Shown in pieces: positions 58,092 to 61,884 of a stretch of DNA of 64,000 nt. The translations under genes were made by a program, and so were the position numbers. The stretch spans positions 62,001 through 126,000 of the forward strand of contig JAXGGA010001022.1 of assembly GCA_038373865.1 (NCBI GenBank), written 5' to 3'. The notes below the pieces were generated by a model. The model had not been told where the DNA came from. It worked only from the letters and a program-made list of their open reading frames with translations, and made no database searches. Numbering within the stretch: the stretch's first letter is position 1; each line of letters begins with the position of its first letter. This DNA is from Uloborus plumipes (lineage: Eukaryota > Arthropoda > Arachnida > Araneae > Uloboridae).

Positions 58092-59206
58092 AAAAAAAAA
58101 AAATATGAGAAAAATGTGAGCTAATATAAATGAAGTCGGGGAAGGGTATCTCTAAAGTCGAATACTTTTAGTTAGATCTGTATGGATAGGAACTATATGG
58201 TCAAACTTAGTTGTAGTCATTTTATTTATATCTATTTTAAGCGTTTATGACCGGATATTGATTGTCATATTACGTGGAGAATTTGACAGCACACATCTTG
58301 CCTCTTGCCTGCTTTTAGAGTGAAGCTACTCTTTACGCGAGTTCAATGGCTTATTTATCGATCATTTAAATTCCATGCGTAACGAACTTATAAGATTATA
58401 CTGCACATAGAGATAATGCATTGCAATTTCACTGTATTATTATTGTTGCCTTGTTTCCCCTGTTTTTCCAAGAATTAAATCCAAAGTCTTTTGGGAACGT
58501 CCATAAATGGTGTCACTTTTCTTCAACATATCTGACCCTCTCCCCCCTCCATTTATCACAGTGTCCAACTTCACCGTACCTCCGCCTTTCCCCCTTGTTT
58601 TGCATGTCCCGATGTATTACATAAAAATGTGTGATGTGACACTTCTTATCCCCTTCTCTCCCCCTTGTCACAACTTCGCGAACCCTCTTTCTTCAAAGCT
58701 TAATACCATTTGTGGACGATCCCTCTGTCAAATAAATGACAATTTCACACACATTTCATGTCTCAACGTTATACGAAGCCTGTTGTAAAAACTTTAAAAC
58801 AGAGACAAACTCACGAAGTGTTTCATGAAGCAGACTGTGCTAATAAACATTTTTCTTTTGGGGGGCGGGGGGGGGGGTTATAGAGTTTTTTGCTTGCTTT
58901 TGAGGGTGCTCTGTTGCGATATGTGAGGGGGGTACGTCACTGCGTTTAGGGGGATGAGAGCCCTAAATGTCTAAAAATAAACATAAGTCAAATTTCCGAT
59001 GACTAATGTCAACAACAATGACAGATATCGAAAATCACTTTTATTTTACTTTAAAACTTCAAAGTAAACAGAGCCGATATACAAACGCCTGAAATGTATA
59101 CAATGGAAAACTTATCAATTATTATGCACACAAAAAATACAAAACTGTATACTTACACAAACCAAAGTGCAGCTATCACACAAAGCAAAGCTATGTATAC
59201 TGCCAT
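26746..59206 (-). CDS. Cytochrome P450, CYP3 clan, complete 14-exon gene (gene A)
   Basis: Heme-thiolate monooxygenase anchored in the endoplasmic reticulum, expected to oxidise lipophilic substrates using NADPH-P450 reductase. Exons in transcript order: 59206-59157, 56061-55965, 55895-55843, 53686-53590, 45818-45687, 44761-44524, 41731-41592, 40531-40408, 38042-37967, 33051-32946, 31374-31283, 31037-30897, 29844-29688, 26841-26746. They sum to 1599 nt, 532 residues plus TGA, a normal P450 length. All introns are GT-AG, with phases 2,0,2,0,0,1,0,1,2,0,2,2,0. Hallmarks are hydrophobic residues 2-17, hinge GIPGPKP (30-36), W125xxxR129, AGYETTS (335-341), E392SLR395, PERF (447-450) and heme loop F464GVGPRNC471LG. 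The order and spacing match CYP3A-like and CYP6-like proteins. The gene spans 32.5 kb because its introns are full of transposons. The substrate cannot be read from the sequence. Confidence 0.93.
27411..28032. repeat. Foldback with roughly 300-bp arms in intron 13
   Basis: The two halves are inverse copies around about 27720, ending in GAAAAATAAAAAGTTTTTC. They share GGGGGCGCTGCGATCGCAAAG. Termini and target duplication are not clear. It lies between the last two exons of P450 gene A. Confidence 0.78.
28311..28719. repeat. Minisatellite, about 85-bp unit, five copies
   Basis: The unit contains AAAACGTTAATTAAATT, then ATTCCAAGAC and TTTCTTTCCGTTGCC. Successive units differ by a few bases. It lies inside the Helitron-like element. 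Confidence 0.85.
29092..29355. repeat. Minisatellite, about 60-bp unit with GGCGAGCCGCCTTGGCGGCG
   Basis: About five units, each with a short palindrome GGCGAGCCGCCTTGGCGGCG and the spacer AGTAGTTT...CTTTCCTCGCTACT. GC-rich against an AT-rich background. It is adjacent to the Helitron-like 3' end. Confidence 0.85.
29688..29844 (-). CDS. P450 gene A exon 13 (heme-binding loop)
   Basis: The exon encodes [20 protein letters not shown] followed by [14 protein letters not shown] and the L helix. C471 is the heme-iron ligand within FGxGxRxCxG. The acceptor is TGTATTTAG and the donor GTATGT. Length (157 nt) and phase are identical to the matching exon of gene B at 63522-63678. Confidence 0.97.
29845..30896. 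other. P450 intron 12 content
   Basis: Mostly AT-rich. A block at 30440-30650 is C-rich and has AT-poor flanks, possibly a MITE fragment, but no paired ends were found. Confidence 0.4.
30897..31037 (-). CDS. P450 gene A exon 12 (beta sheet and PERF)
   Basis: The exon encodes [36 protein letters not shown] and EPEKFMPER. HHDPxxWxxPxxFxPERF is the meander block that locks the ExxR pair. The acceptor is ATCACAG, behind a poly-T tract, and the donor is GTACTT. The PERF arginine codon is split across intron 12. Confidence 0.95.
31283..31374 (-). CDS. P450 gene A exon 11 (helix K, ExxR)
   Basis: The exon encodes [20 protein letters not shown] and [11 protein letters not shown]392 and R395 form the invariant ExxR pair of helix K. 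The acceptor TCTTTTAAG is chosen over a nearer CAACAG because only it keeps frame with exon 10. The donor is GTAAGT. Confidence 0.93.
32080..32385 (-). repeat. Possible tRNA-derived SINE in intron 10
   Basis: On the minus strand a GC-balanced block starts GACGGCCTGATCGAGAAGG and includes GGGGTTCGATGTC, which fits a pol III B box (GGTTCGANNCC) with one change. The A box is less clear. About 230 bp of unrelated body follows. No poly-A tail is visible, so the assignment is tentative. Confidence 0.4.
32530..32784. mobile_element. hAT-type MITE with CAGGGGCGGATCC ends
   Basis: The left end CAGGGGCGGATCCTG and right end CTGGATCCGCGCCTG are inverse copies with one mismatch. TACTTAAG and GACTTAAG flank as an 8-bp duplication with one difference. 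255 bp, non-coding, inside P450 intron 10. Confidence 0.75.
32946..33051 (-). CDS. P450 gene A exon 10 (helix I threonine, J helix)
   Basis: The exon encodes [20 protein letters not shown] and [16 protein letters not shown]339 and T340 are the conserved helix I threonines that guide proton delivery. [15 protein letters not shown] is the usual J-helix block. The acceptor is TTCTTTCAG and the donor GTAAAC. It ends in phase 0. Confidence 0.95.
33358..33720. repeat. Dispersed element with TACAGGGTG end, copy 1
   Basis: It starts TACAGGGTGCTCAGTTTTAAC and shares about 350 bp with 42533-43336, including TCGTCCTAAATGCATA and GCCCTTTCAGTAGAAT. The right part is missing. It lies in P450 intron 9. Confidence 0.65.
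33725..34363. repeat. Possible element with AACCCCTGA ends
   Basis: AACCCCTGACGCAATAAGG at the left and GTCAGGGGTT at the right are inverse over about 9 bp. The left part (GGAGTTATAAGTTTAACG, then TCTGTGGCACCGTA) resembles a common arthropod repeat start that I know only from memory. Confidence 0.35.
34627..36530. mobile_element. hAT-like non-autonomous element (CAAGGCCGTATCCAG ends)
   Basis: The left end CAAGGCCGTATCCAG and right end CTGGATACAGCCTTG are inverse with one change, 1904 bp. ATGTATAT and ATATATAT flank as an 8-bp duplication with one difference. It shares interior blocks, inverted, with the hAT-like element at 23031-24291. It contains poly-A and a short (CA)n at about 36377-36397. 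In P450 intron 9. Confidence 0.7.
36540..37860. mobile_element. Degraded element with long inverted arms and transposase relic
   Basis: It begins TACAGGGTGAGTTTGACC. Arms at about 36690-36905 and 37630-37850 are inverse copies sharing CTACAAAATGACACC. The far right end is lost. Between them lies a relic with [18 protein letters not shown], in P450 intron 9. Confidence 0.65.
36994..37107 (+). pseudogene. Transposase C-terminal relic ([13 protein letters not shown])
   Basis: The frame reads [20 protein letters not shown] and continues [10 protein letters not shown] before a stop. [24 protein letters not shown] is the catalytic third-acidic-residue region of a mariner/IS630-type transposase group common in arthropods. 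Here the usual D is replaced by S. Only this fragment is readable. Confidence 0.7.
37967..38042 (-). CDS. P450 gene A exon 9 (start of helix I)
   Basis: A 76-nt exon encoding [20 protein letters not shown] and then VLLAG. It carries the first half of the oxygen-activating helix I. The donor is the weaker GTTTGT, but the phase fits exon 10 exactly and restores AGYETT. Confidence 0.88.
38447..38485. repeat. Short perfect hairpin in intron 8
   Basis: ATTTATCAAGGAGCATTT is followed by a 3-base loop and its exact inverse. Too short for a canonical microRNA precursor and without a U-run, so its role is unknown. Confidence 0.75.
39290..39970. repeat. Inverted repeat with about 125-bp arms
   Basis: The left arm includes CTGCTAGGCGTAGCTTCTAA and the right arm its near inverse at about 39935. 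The shared core includes AGCGGGAGGATTTCTAAAA. The loop block 39688-39850 (ACAACCCATCCATCTACTTT and a GGACGGACAG word) recurs in inverse orientation at 63870-64000. Confidence 0.65.
40408..40531 (-). CDS. P450 gene A exon 8 (G-H region)
   Basis: The exon encodes [17 protein letters not shown] and then a charged, glycine-containing linker ending [16 protein letters not shown] is the clan-typical RxDFLQLMxDS motif. The linker is probably the variable loop before helix I. The acceptor is TTTCAG and the donor GTACTT. It ends in phase 1. Confidence 0.92.
40532..41591. other. P450 intron 7 content
   Basis: AT-rich. One small inverted repeat at 41133-41193 (GAAGCTGAGATTAC arms). The minus frame at 40504-40767 overlaps exon 8 only by chance and reads into the intron. 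Confidence 0.5.
41592..41731 (-). CDS. P450 gene A exon 7 (F-G loop and G helix)
   Basis: The exon starts with TG after the acceptor TGCATTAG, completing a leucine codon, and reads [18 protein letters not shown] through YRRSNPQ. An alternative acceptor 50 nt downstream (ATCCAG) would break the frame, so the upstream one is preferred. The hydrophobic F-G region is consistent with substrate access through the membrane. Confidence 0.85.
42533..43336. repeat. Dispersed element with TACAGGGTG end, copy 2
   Basis: It matches copy 1 (33358-33720) on its left part, then continues to an inverted terminus AACACCCTGTA. The GGGCC MITE at 42796-42943 interrupts it. Lies in P450 intron 6. Confidence 0.65.
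42796..42943. mobile_element. Short MITE with GGGCCATGCTCCACATC ends, copy 2
   Basis: Nearly identical to 20806-20949. The flanks TCA and TTA suggest a 3-bp target with one later change. The uninterrupted sequence at 33684-33712 shows the pre-insertion site. Confidence 0.8.
43337..44523. other. P450 intron 6 remainder
   Basis: AT-rich. A GGTAATTGCCG/CCAATTACC inverted segment at about 43440-43620 (TGACCTCTGATATTAATG against its inverse) hints at another small foldback. No gene. Confidence 0.4.
44524..44761 (-). CDS. P450 gene A exon 6 (D-F helices)
   Basis: The exon encodes residues 144-222, including [20 protein letters not shown] and the following GVRTD. This corresponds to the CYP3 block with MDVIxxxxFG. 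The donor is GTAAGT and the exon ends in phase 1. The methionine at its start is internal to the protein. Confidence 0.95.
44931..45127. repeat. Inverted-repeat unit with GACCACGGAGAGATGGCG ends, copy 1
   Basis: AGCTTGACCACGGAGAGATGG at the left and an inverse (CATCTCCCCGTGGTCAA) at the right. Related units lie at about 45169-45385, 62845-63063, and in part at 62095-62160. The copies sit in introns of both P450 genes. Confidence 0.6.
45169..45385. repeat. GACCA-GGAGGGATGACG unit, copy 2
   Basis: Diverged neighbour of the 44931-45127 unit, starting GTAGCTTGACCAAGGAGGGA. The far end (CCGCCATAACTCCGTTGTC) is degraded. Confidence 0.5.
45687..45818 (-). CDS. P450 gene A exon 5 (C helix, WxxxR)
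   Basis: Exactly 44 codons, encoding [16 protein letters not shown] followed by [24 protein letters not shown]125 and R129 form the WxxxR heme-propionate contact. [11 protein letters not shown] is the signature after helix C in the CYP3 clan. The exon is phase 0 at both ends. Confidence 0.95.
46243..46375. other. GC-rich island in intron 4
   Basis: About 110 bp of GC-rich sequence with CACTGGGGCGCGCGGTCGAG and GATCAATCGGGAGAGAG. No tRNA fold, SINE box or coding frame could be fitted. Confidence 0.35.
46430..48775. repeat. Dispersed repeat, copy 2 (interrupted)
   Basis: Inverted copy of 20076-21515, in P450 intron 4. The TA-flanked insert 46691-48298 splits it. Confidence 0.7.
46691..48298. 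mobile_element. TA-flanked element with CAGTCATAGAAA ends
   Basis: CAGTCATAG and an A-run then CGAAACACTC at the left, and the inverse GAGTGTTTCG...CTATGACTG at the right, both flanked by TA. About 1.6 kb with no recognisable transposase, so probably non-autonomous. Confidence 0.7.
48715..50185. repeat. Local duplication (48715-49130 and 49785-50185)
   Basis: Both blocks contain AGTAAAATGTGTCCA, AGGTCAGATCTGC, and near their ends CATTGAAATTTTCTATTTAT. The first also holds the 21-bp palindrome GGGAGGTCACAGTGACCTCC plus C. The two copies are separated by the element at 49155-49726. Confidence 0.65.
49155..49726. mobile_element. Non-autonomous element, GGGTCATTCCAT ends, ATAT target duplication
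   Basis: The left end GGGTCATTCCATGG and right end CTATGGAATGACCC are inverse copies. ATAT flanks both sides exactly. The word (A/C)AACT(C/G)AGGTTAC recurs at about 49169, 49349 and 49529. 572 bp, non-coding, in P450 intron 4. Confidence 0.78.
50668..50898. mobile_element. Foldback MITE, arms about 85 bp (GGTTACTTGGACCC)
   Basis: CGTAAAGTCTGGTTACTTGG at the left and the inverse at the right continue through AGTAAAATGATAAAATCTGG. The loop is about 60 bp. TA borders both sides, with CAGTAAAGT-type ends as in pogo-like MITEs. Confidence 0.75.
51917..53435 (+). mobile_element. Tc1/Tc3-like transposon in intron 4
   Basis: The ends CAGTGCGTCGCAAAAGTTTA and inverse are flanked by TA, 1519 bp. A second copy of the binding word (TGTCGCAAAAGTTTATGCAC) lies about 175 bp inside the left end, and its inverse about 180 bp inside the right, an IR/DR layout. 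The element ends 154 bp from P450 exon 4, in antisense orientation to the gene. Confidence 0.9.
52221..53198 (+). pseudogene. Tc1/Tc3-family transposase, frameshifted
   Basis: The long first frame starts [20 protein letters not shown] and contains [14 protein letters not shown] (DNA-binding) and [16 protein letters not shown] (D145). Near 52830 the correct sequence moves to another frame ([19 protein letters not shown]), then returns near 52910 ([32 protein letters not shown] with the catalytic E). A stop in AWY-stop-LTPETF follows, and the frame then ends ...NTIDY. All catalytic acids remain recognisable, so decay is modest. 326 codons overall. Confidence 0.88.
53590..53686 (-). CDS. P450 gene A exon 4 (beta-1 and B helix)
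   Basis: The exon encodes [18 protein letters not shown] and continues to FINRE, residues 67-99. The pattern YxGxxPxLxVxDPxxIKxIFVKDF is characteristic of CYP3 and CYP6 proteins. The acceptor is TTTTGACAG and the donor GTAATT. A Tc1-like transposon ends only 154 bp away on the upstream (intron 3 to 4 opposite) side of the coordinates, at 53435, inside intron 4. Confidence 0.93.
53687..54482. other. P450 intron 3, exon-proximal part
   Basis: AT-rich, no repeat ends or coding recognised. The reading frames at 53464-53700 run over exon 4 on the opposite strand and are shadows. Confidence 0.5.
54483..54983. mobile_element. TTAA-type MITE with CCCTTCACTGCACG ends
   Basis: CCCTTCACTGCACG at the left and CGTGCAGTGAAGGG at the right are exact inverses. 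TTAA follows on the right and ATTA precedes on the left (one change). About 501 bp, in P450 intron 3. GTGCCA words recur inside. Related ends occur at 56337-56704. Confidence 0.75.
55843..55895 (-). CDS. P450 gene A exon 3 (A-helix region)
   Basis: This 53-nt exon encodes [18 protein letters not shown]. It corresponds to the A helix and the start of beta-1, where CYP3 proteins have an E-x-x-KKYGxxxG pattern. The acceptor is TTTTTAG and the donor GTAAGT. It ends in phase 2, which fits exon 4. Confidence 0.9.
55965..56061 (-). CDS. P450 gene A exon 2 (stop-transfer and proline hinge)
   Basis: The exon encodes residues 17-49, including WRWKH just after the anchor and [16 protein letters not shown]. 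That is the proline-rich hinge that orients the catalytic domain on the membrane. The acceptor is TTTACAG and the donor GTATAT. It ends in phase 0. Confidence 0.92.
56337..56704. mobile_element. TTAA-type MITE with CCCTACACTGCAT ends
   Basis: CCCTACACTGCAT and ATGCAGTGTAGGG are exact inverses with TTAA on both sides. It is built around a 150-bp palindrome. In P450 intron 1. Confidence 0.82.
56445..56594. repeat. Nearly perfect 150-bp palindrome
   Basis: The arms start ATATCTGTACCTCAGAACCA and pair almost without mismatch around a GTCGAATAC centre. In the P450 transcript or on either DNA strand this would form a hairpin of about 70 bp. Confidence 0.88.
57493..57982. mobile_element. TTAA-type MITE, copy 2 (CCCAGTAATGCC)
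   Basis: About 490 bp closely matching 12727-13239 and in the same orientation. TTAA flanks both sides. The left end differs from the right by one base (CCCAGTAATGCC against GGCATTAATGGG). In P450 intron 1. Confidence 0.8.
58038..58100. repeat. (CA)n microsatellite plus poly-A
   Basis: About 24 CA units followed by a run of A. It makes a false open frame with repeated TH residues. Confidence 0.95.
58493..58723. repeat. Possible MITE with CGTCCATAAATGGT ends
   Basis: GGGAACGTCCATAAATGGT at the left pairs imperfectly with ACCATTTGTGGACGATCCC at the right, and the interior is C-rich. I recall similar CGTCCATAAAT ends in other arthropods. No target duplication is fixed. Confidence 0.5.
59157..59206 (-). 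CDS. P450 gene A exon 1 (start codon and membrane anchor)
   Basis: The exon encodes [16 protein letters not shown] plus two bases of the next codon. This is a short hydrophobic N-terminus typical of a microsomal P450 signal anchor. The ATG sits in AACATGG, a good initiation context, and the donor is GTAAGT. The two overhanging bases join with the first base of exon 2 to give valine. This start was chosen because the next exon supplies the basic stop-transfer stretch WRWKH and the proline-rich hinge in the matching phase. Confidence 0.88.
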
Positions 59207-59224
59207 GTTGAAGTTCTTCAAAGC

Positions 59225-59229
59225 ACTGA
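59225..59229 (-). promoter_or_regulatory. Possible initiator (TCAGT) for gene A
   Basis: TCAGT, the arthropod initiator consensus, lies about 20 nt before the ATG, with no TATA box at -30. A WGATAAG motif (TGATAAG) lies about 60 nt further upstream. The short 5' UTR is plausible, but the motif is short and unproven. Confidence 0.28.
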
Positions 59230-59601
59230 AACACCTCCTTCTGTTCAAGGCACAAACGAGGATATCAGCGCTGGATCCAAAATAAAGATAAACCTCTTAT
59301 CAGAAGTTTCTCTTTGTCAATGCGTTCATCGAGTCACCATCCTCATTTTGTTTTTCATTAGTCTGTTTTTGATGTACGTAACATCTGCGCTGAGTTTTTT
59401 AATGAGGAAATTGCCGTGTTCTGTGCATTTACATGATTACGGATTAAAATGATGCGATTAAAATGGCGAAATTTTGATTTTGTTCTGTAATAAGGTTGGT
59501 GGTGAATTAAAATATGTGCTTAATTTCAACAAAATTCATAGTGAGCAAAAAAAGAAAAGAAAAGAAAAACAGAAAGTTTTTAATTTCTTCATTAAGTTGA
59601 A

Positions 59602-59689
59602 GAAGTTGCCGAGCGGTGGAAGCACTTGCTTTATGTGTTGTAGGTCGCAGGTGTGATTACCATTGGCGCACTGGGTGTTAATTGCATGC

Positions 59690-59727
<38 letters not shown>
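59602..59727 (+). repeat. Possible tRNA-derived SINE with long poly-A
   Basis: TTGCCGAGCGGT resembles the A box of a Leu or Ser tRNA. GTCGCAGGTGTGATTACC stands about where a degenerate B box would be. It ends in a run of about 36 A. Upstream of the P450 start codon, between genes A and B. Confidence 0.5.
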
Positions 59728-59731
<4 letters not shown>

Positions 59732-60881
59732 GAATTTGAATTATGTTTTTCGCAATGACGAACTGCGATAGGTGTGTGTATGTCTGTCTGTCCGTAGGCG
59801 TTAACATGTAGGTAGTGGTGTGTGTGTGTGCTGCTCCTTCTTCACCTTGTCCTGTATGTTAGTGCAGCGGGAGAACTGTTTGTGTTTCAGATTCAGACTC
59901 AGTCTCACTGCGTCACCATGTTTAGCTGGCGCCGGTGAGCAGATCTCAAAAGATGAAGCACCGAGACGCAAAACGTTGGCAACGGGCTAATCTGAAAGAG
60001 GAACGAAGCGGCAACTGAGATCCAAACGGAAAACATACAAAAGTTTGTCATTGCGCAAAAAAAGTGCTCGTAAGCGTTTCTATCTCGAACAGAGATATTC
60101 ACTTGATTTTTATACTCATTAAACCCAATATGCTTTTTCTCGTGTCGAAATTCTTCCTCAGTATTTTCCAATATGCCAAAAAGCGAGAAAATGTGCTAAA
60201 TATAGAATTTTTTAGGAGATCAAAGGAATGTATTCCTTGCAAAATGTGATAAATGTAGCATACTGAAACAAATACAATAACTTTTAAAAAATATGCTTTC
60301 CCAAATTTATACCAAGTCTATAAATTAGCTAGTGAATATGCTGTAGGAGCTTTGTAAAAAGTCTTATCAACAATTATAACGTACTACACGCAGTTGGCAC
60401 AGCATCAGGTCTTCCTTTCCTTCATAAAACCTTACTTAAAATCAAATTTGAATTTCTGGAAATGTGTGGCAAAGTGAAATAGTTAAGAGAGCTTACTTTT
60501 TACATAATAACCAAACAGGAAATTAGTTTTGAAAATTATAGTACATAAAGCAAGAAGTGCTTTTTATGATCAAACTTTTTTTGAAATGGAATTAGTCATT
60601 TTCGTTGGAAACTTTATACCTTCAAAACCTTTTTTTTTACTTTTTTATATGGTGCAGAGTGAAAATTTTAACGCTTTTCTAGTTAAATTGTCTGTTTGAT
60701 CATTGAAATATTTTTTGTCAAATGAATGAATAAAATAAATGAATGAATAAATAATGAAACAATAAACGAATAAAAAGAAATTTATTAATAAACGAGAAAA
60801 AATGAGTGAATAACATAGATAATGGATCAGAAAATGAAGTGAATGAATGGATAAATAAATAAATGAATGAATGAATACGTA
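59728..60881. other. Intergenic stretch between the P450 genes
   Basis: A block at 59730-59770 (TTTTTCGCAATGACGAACTG) recurs inverted at 28043-28085. A tetranucleotide tract of AATG/AATA type runs about 60720-60878. No gene found, and no clear distal regulatory motif. Confidence 0.5.
60720..60878. repeat. Tetranucleotide tract (GAATGAATAAAT)n
   Basis: Irregular repeats of GAAT, AAAT and AATG units. The minus-strand frame rich in FIHSFIYL is a translation of this tract. Confidence 0.85.
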
Positions 60882-61111
60882 CACTGCAAAAAATAAGCTG
60901 TAGTTTTTACAGTATAATACTGGCAGCAAAGGTTCCAGTTTAAAACTGTAAAATGCACAGTAATAAACTGTGAAACTAGCAATCTTAGTTTATTACTGTA
61001 ATCTAACAATTTTAGTCTACTACTGTAGAATTAGCAAATTTACAGTTTATTGCTGTAAAATTACTCTAAACTTAACTGTATGCTACTGAAAAAACATCTG
61101 TTTTTACAGTG
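60882..61111. mobile_element. MITE with CACTGCAAAAAATAAGCTGT ends and ACTGTAAA words
   Basis: CACTGCAAAAAA at the left pairs with TTTTTACAGTG at the right, flanked by TA, 230 bp. ACTGTAAA or TTTACAGT words recur at least six times inside. Lies between the P450 genes. Confidence 0.65.
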
Positions 61112-61788
61112 TAAGTGATTTAACACATGAATGAAAACGTAAACGAAATGAACACTTTAGCCCGCGTACACTTGACAAGTTGTATAAATCATGTAAAATC
61201 AAAATATGCCCAATATTAACTACATAAATACTGCACCTGACATCAGTAGATCTCGATTAATACTTAAGGGTAACATGAATTACAAAAACCTTAAATCATG
61301 ATAACAAAATTTTTTTTTCATAAACCACAAAATATTACTCTATCTGTGTATCAAATTTTGAAAGTGATTTGCATCATAATTTTCTTTGATGTTTAGATCT
61401 ATTTATTTTTTGACTGGACTCAACTAAATTTTGAAGAGCATAGTTAAAGTATTAAATAGGTGGAGCTGAAAACTGAAAATATTTTACCAATGCACTATAC
61501 CCCGTTATTTTACATTACCATCACATTCCCCTCCTTTAATGTTTTTAGTACGTCGTTTAAACTTGAAAAGTTTTGTTCCAAAATATTAAAACGAGCTGGG
61601 GAACAACTGTTTCTTACAAAATATTCATTAAAATAGTTTATCTAAATGAAAAACACATATCTACATACAACATAGAGTACATCTAATGTATTAACAAAGA
61701 ACGTTAAAAGGTACGTCAGCGTTCTTTCTGTGAACTACTTGAATGAGAAAAATATACATTAATGTTTCGGTAACTGAAGCTATGACGT

Positions 61789-61884
61789 TTATAACGATGG
61801 CTGTTCATTTCTCAATTCCAACTTCACAAGCACGCCATCAGCTGGTGTTATAGTGCGCAGCCGGAGTGCTACAGAAAAGTTTTC
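61789..61884 (-). CDS. P450 gene B last exon
   Basis: The exon encodes [20 protein letters not shown] and [11 protein letters not shown], then TAA. The acceptor is TTTCAG. Substitutions relative to gene A are mostly conservative, which fits a functional copy. Confidence 0.92.
   Translation of the reverse strand, partial: ENFSVALRLRTITPADGVLVKLELRNEQPSL

Noticed and set aside
57926..58108. Frame with repeated TH residues
   Set aside because: Translation of the (CA)n microsatellite.
60645..61009. Minus-strand hydrophobic frames
   Set aside because: Translation of the AATG/AATA tetranucleotide tract and the adjacent MITE.
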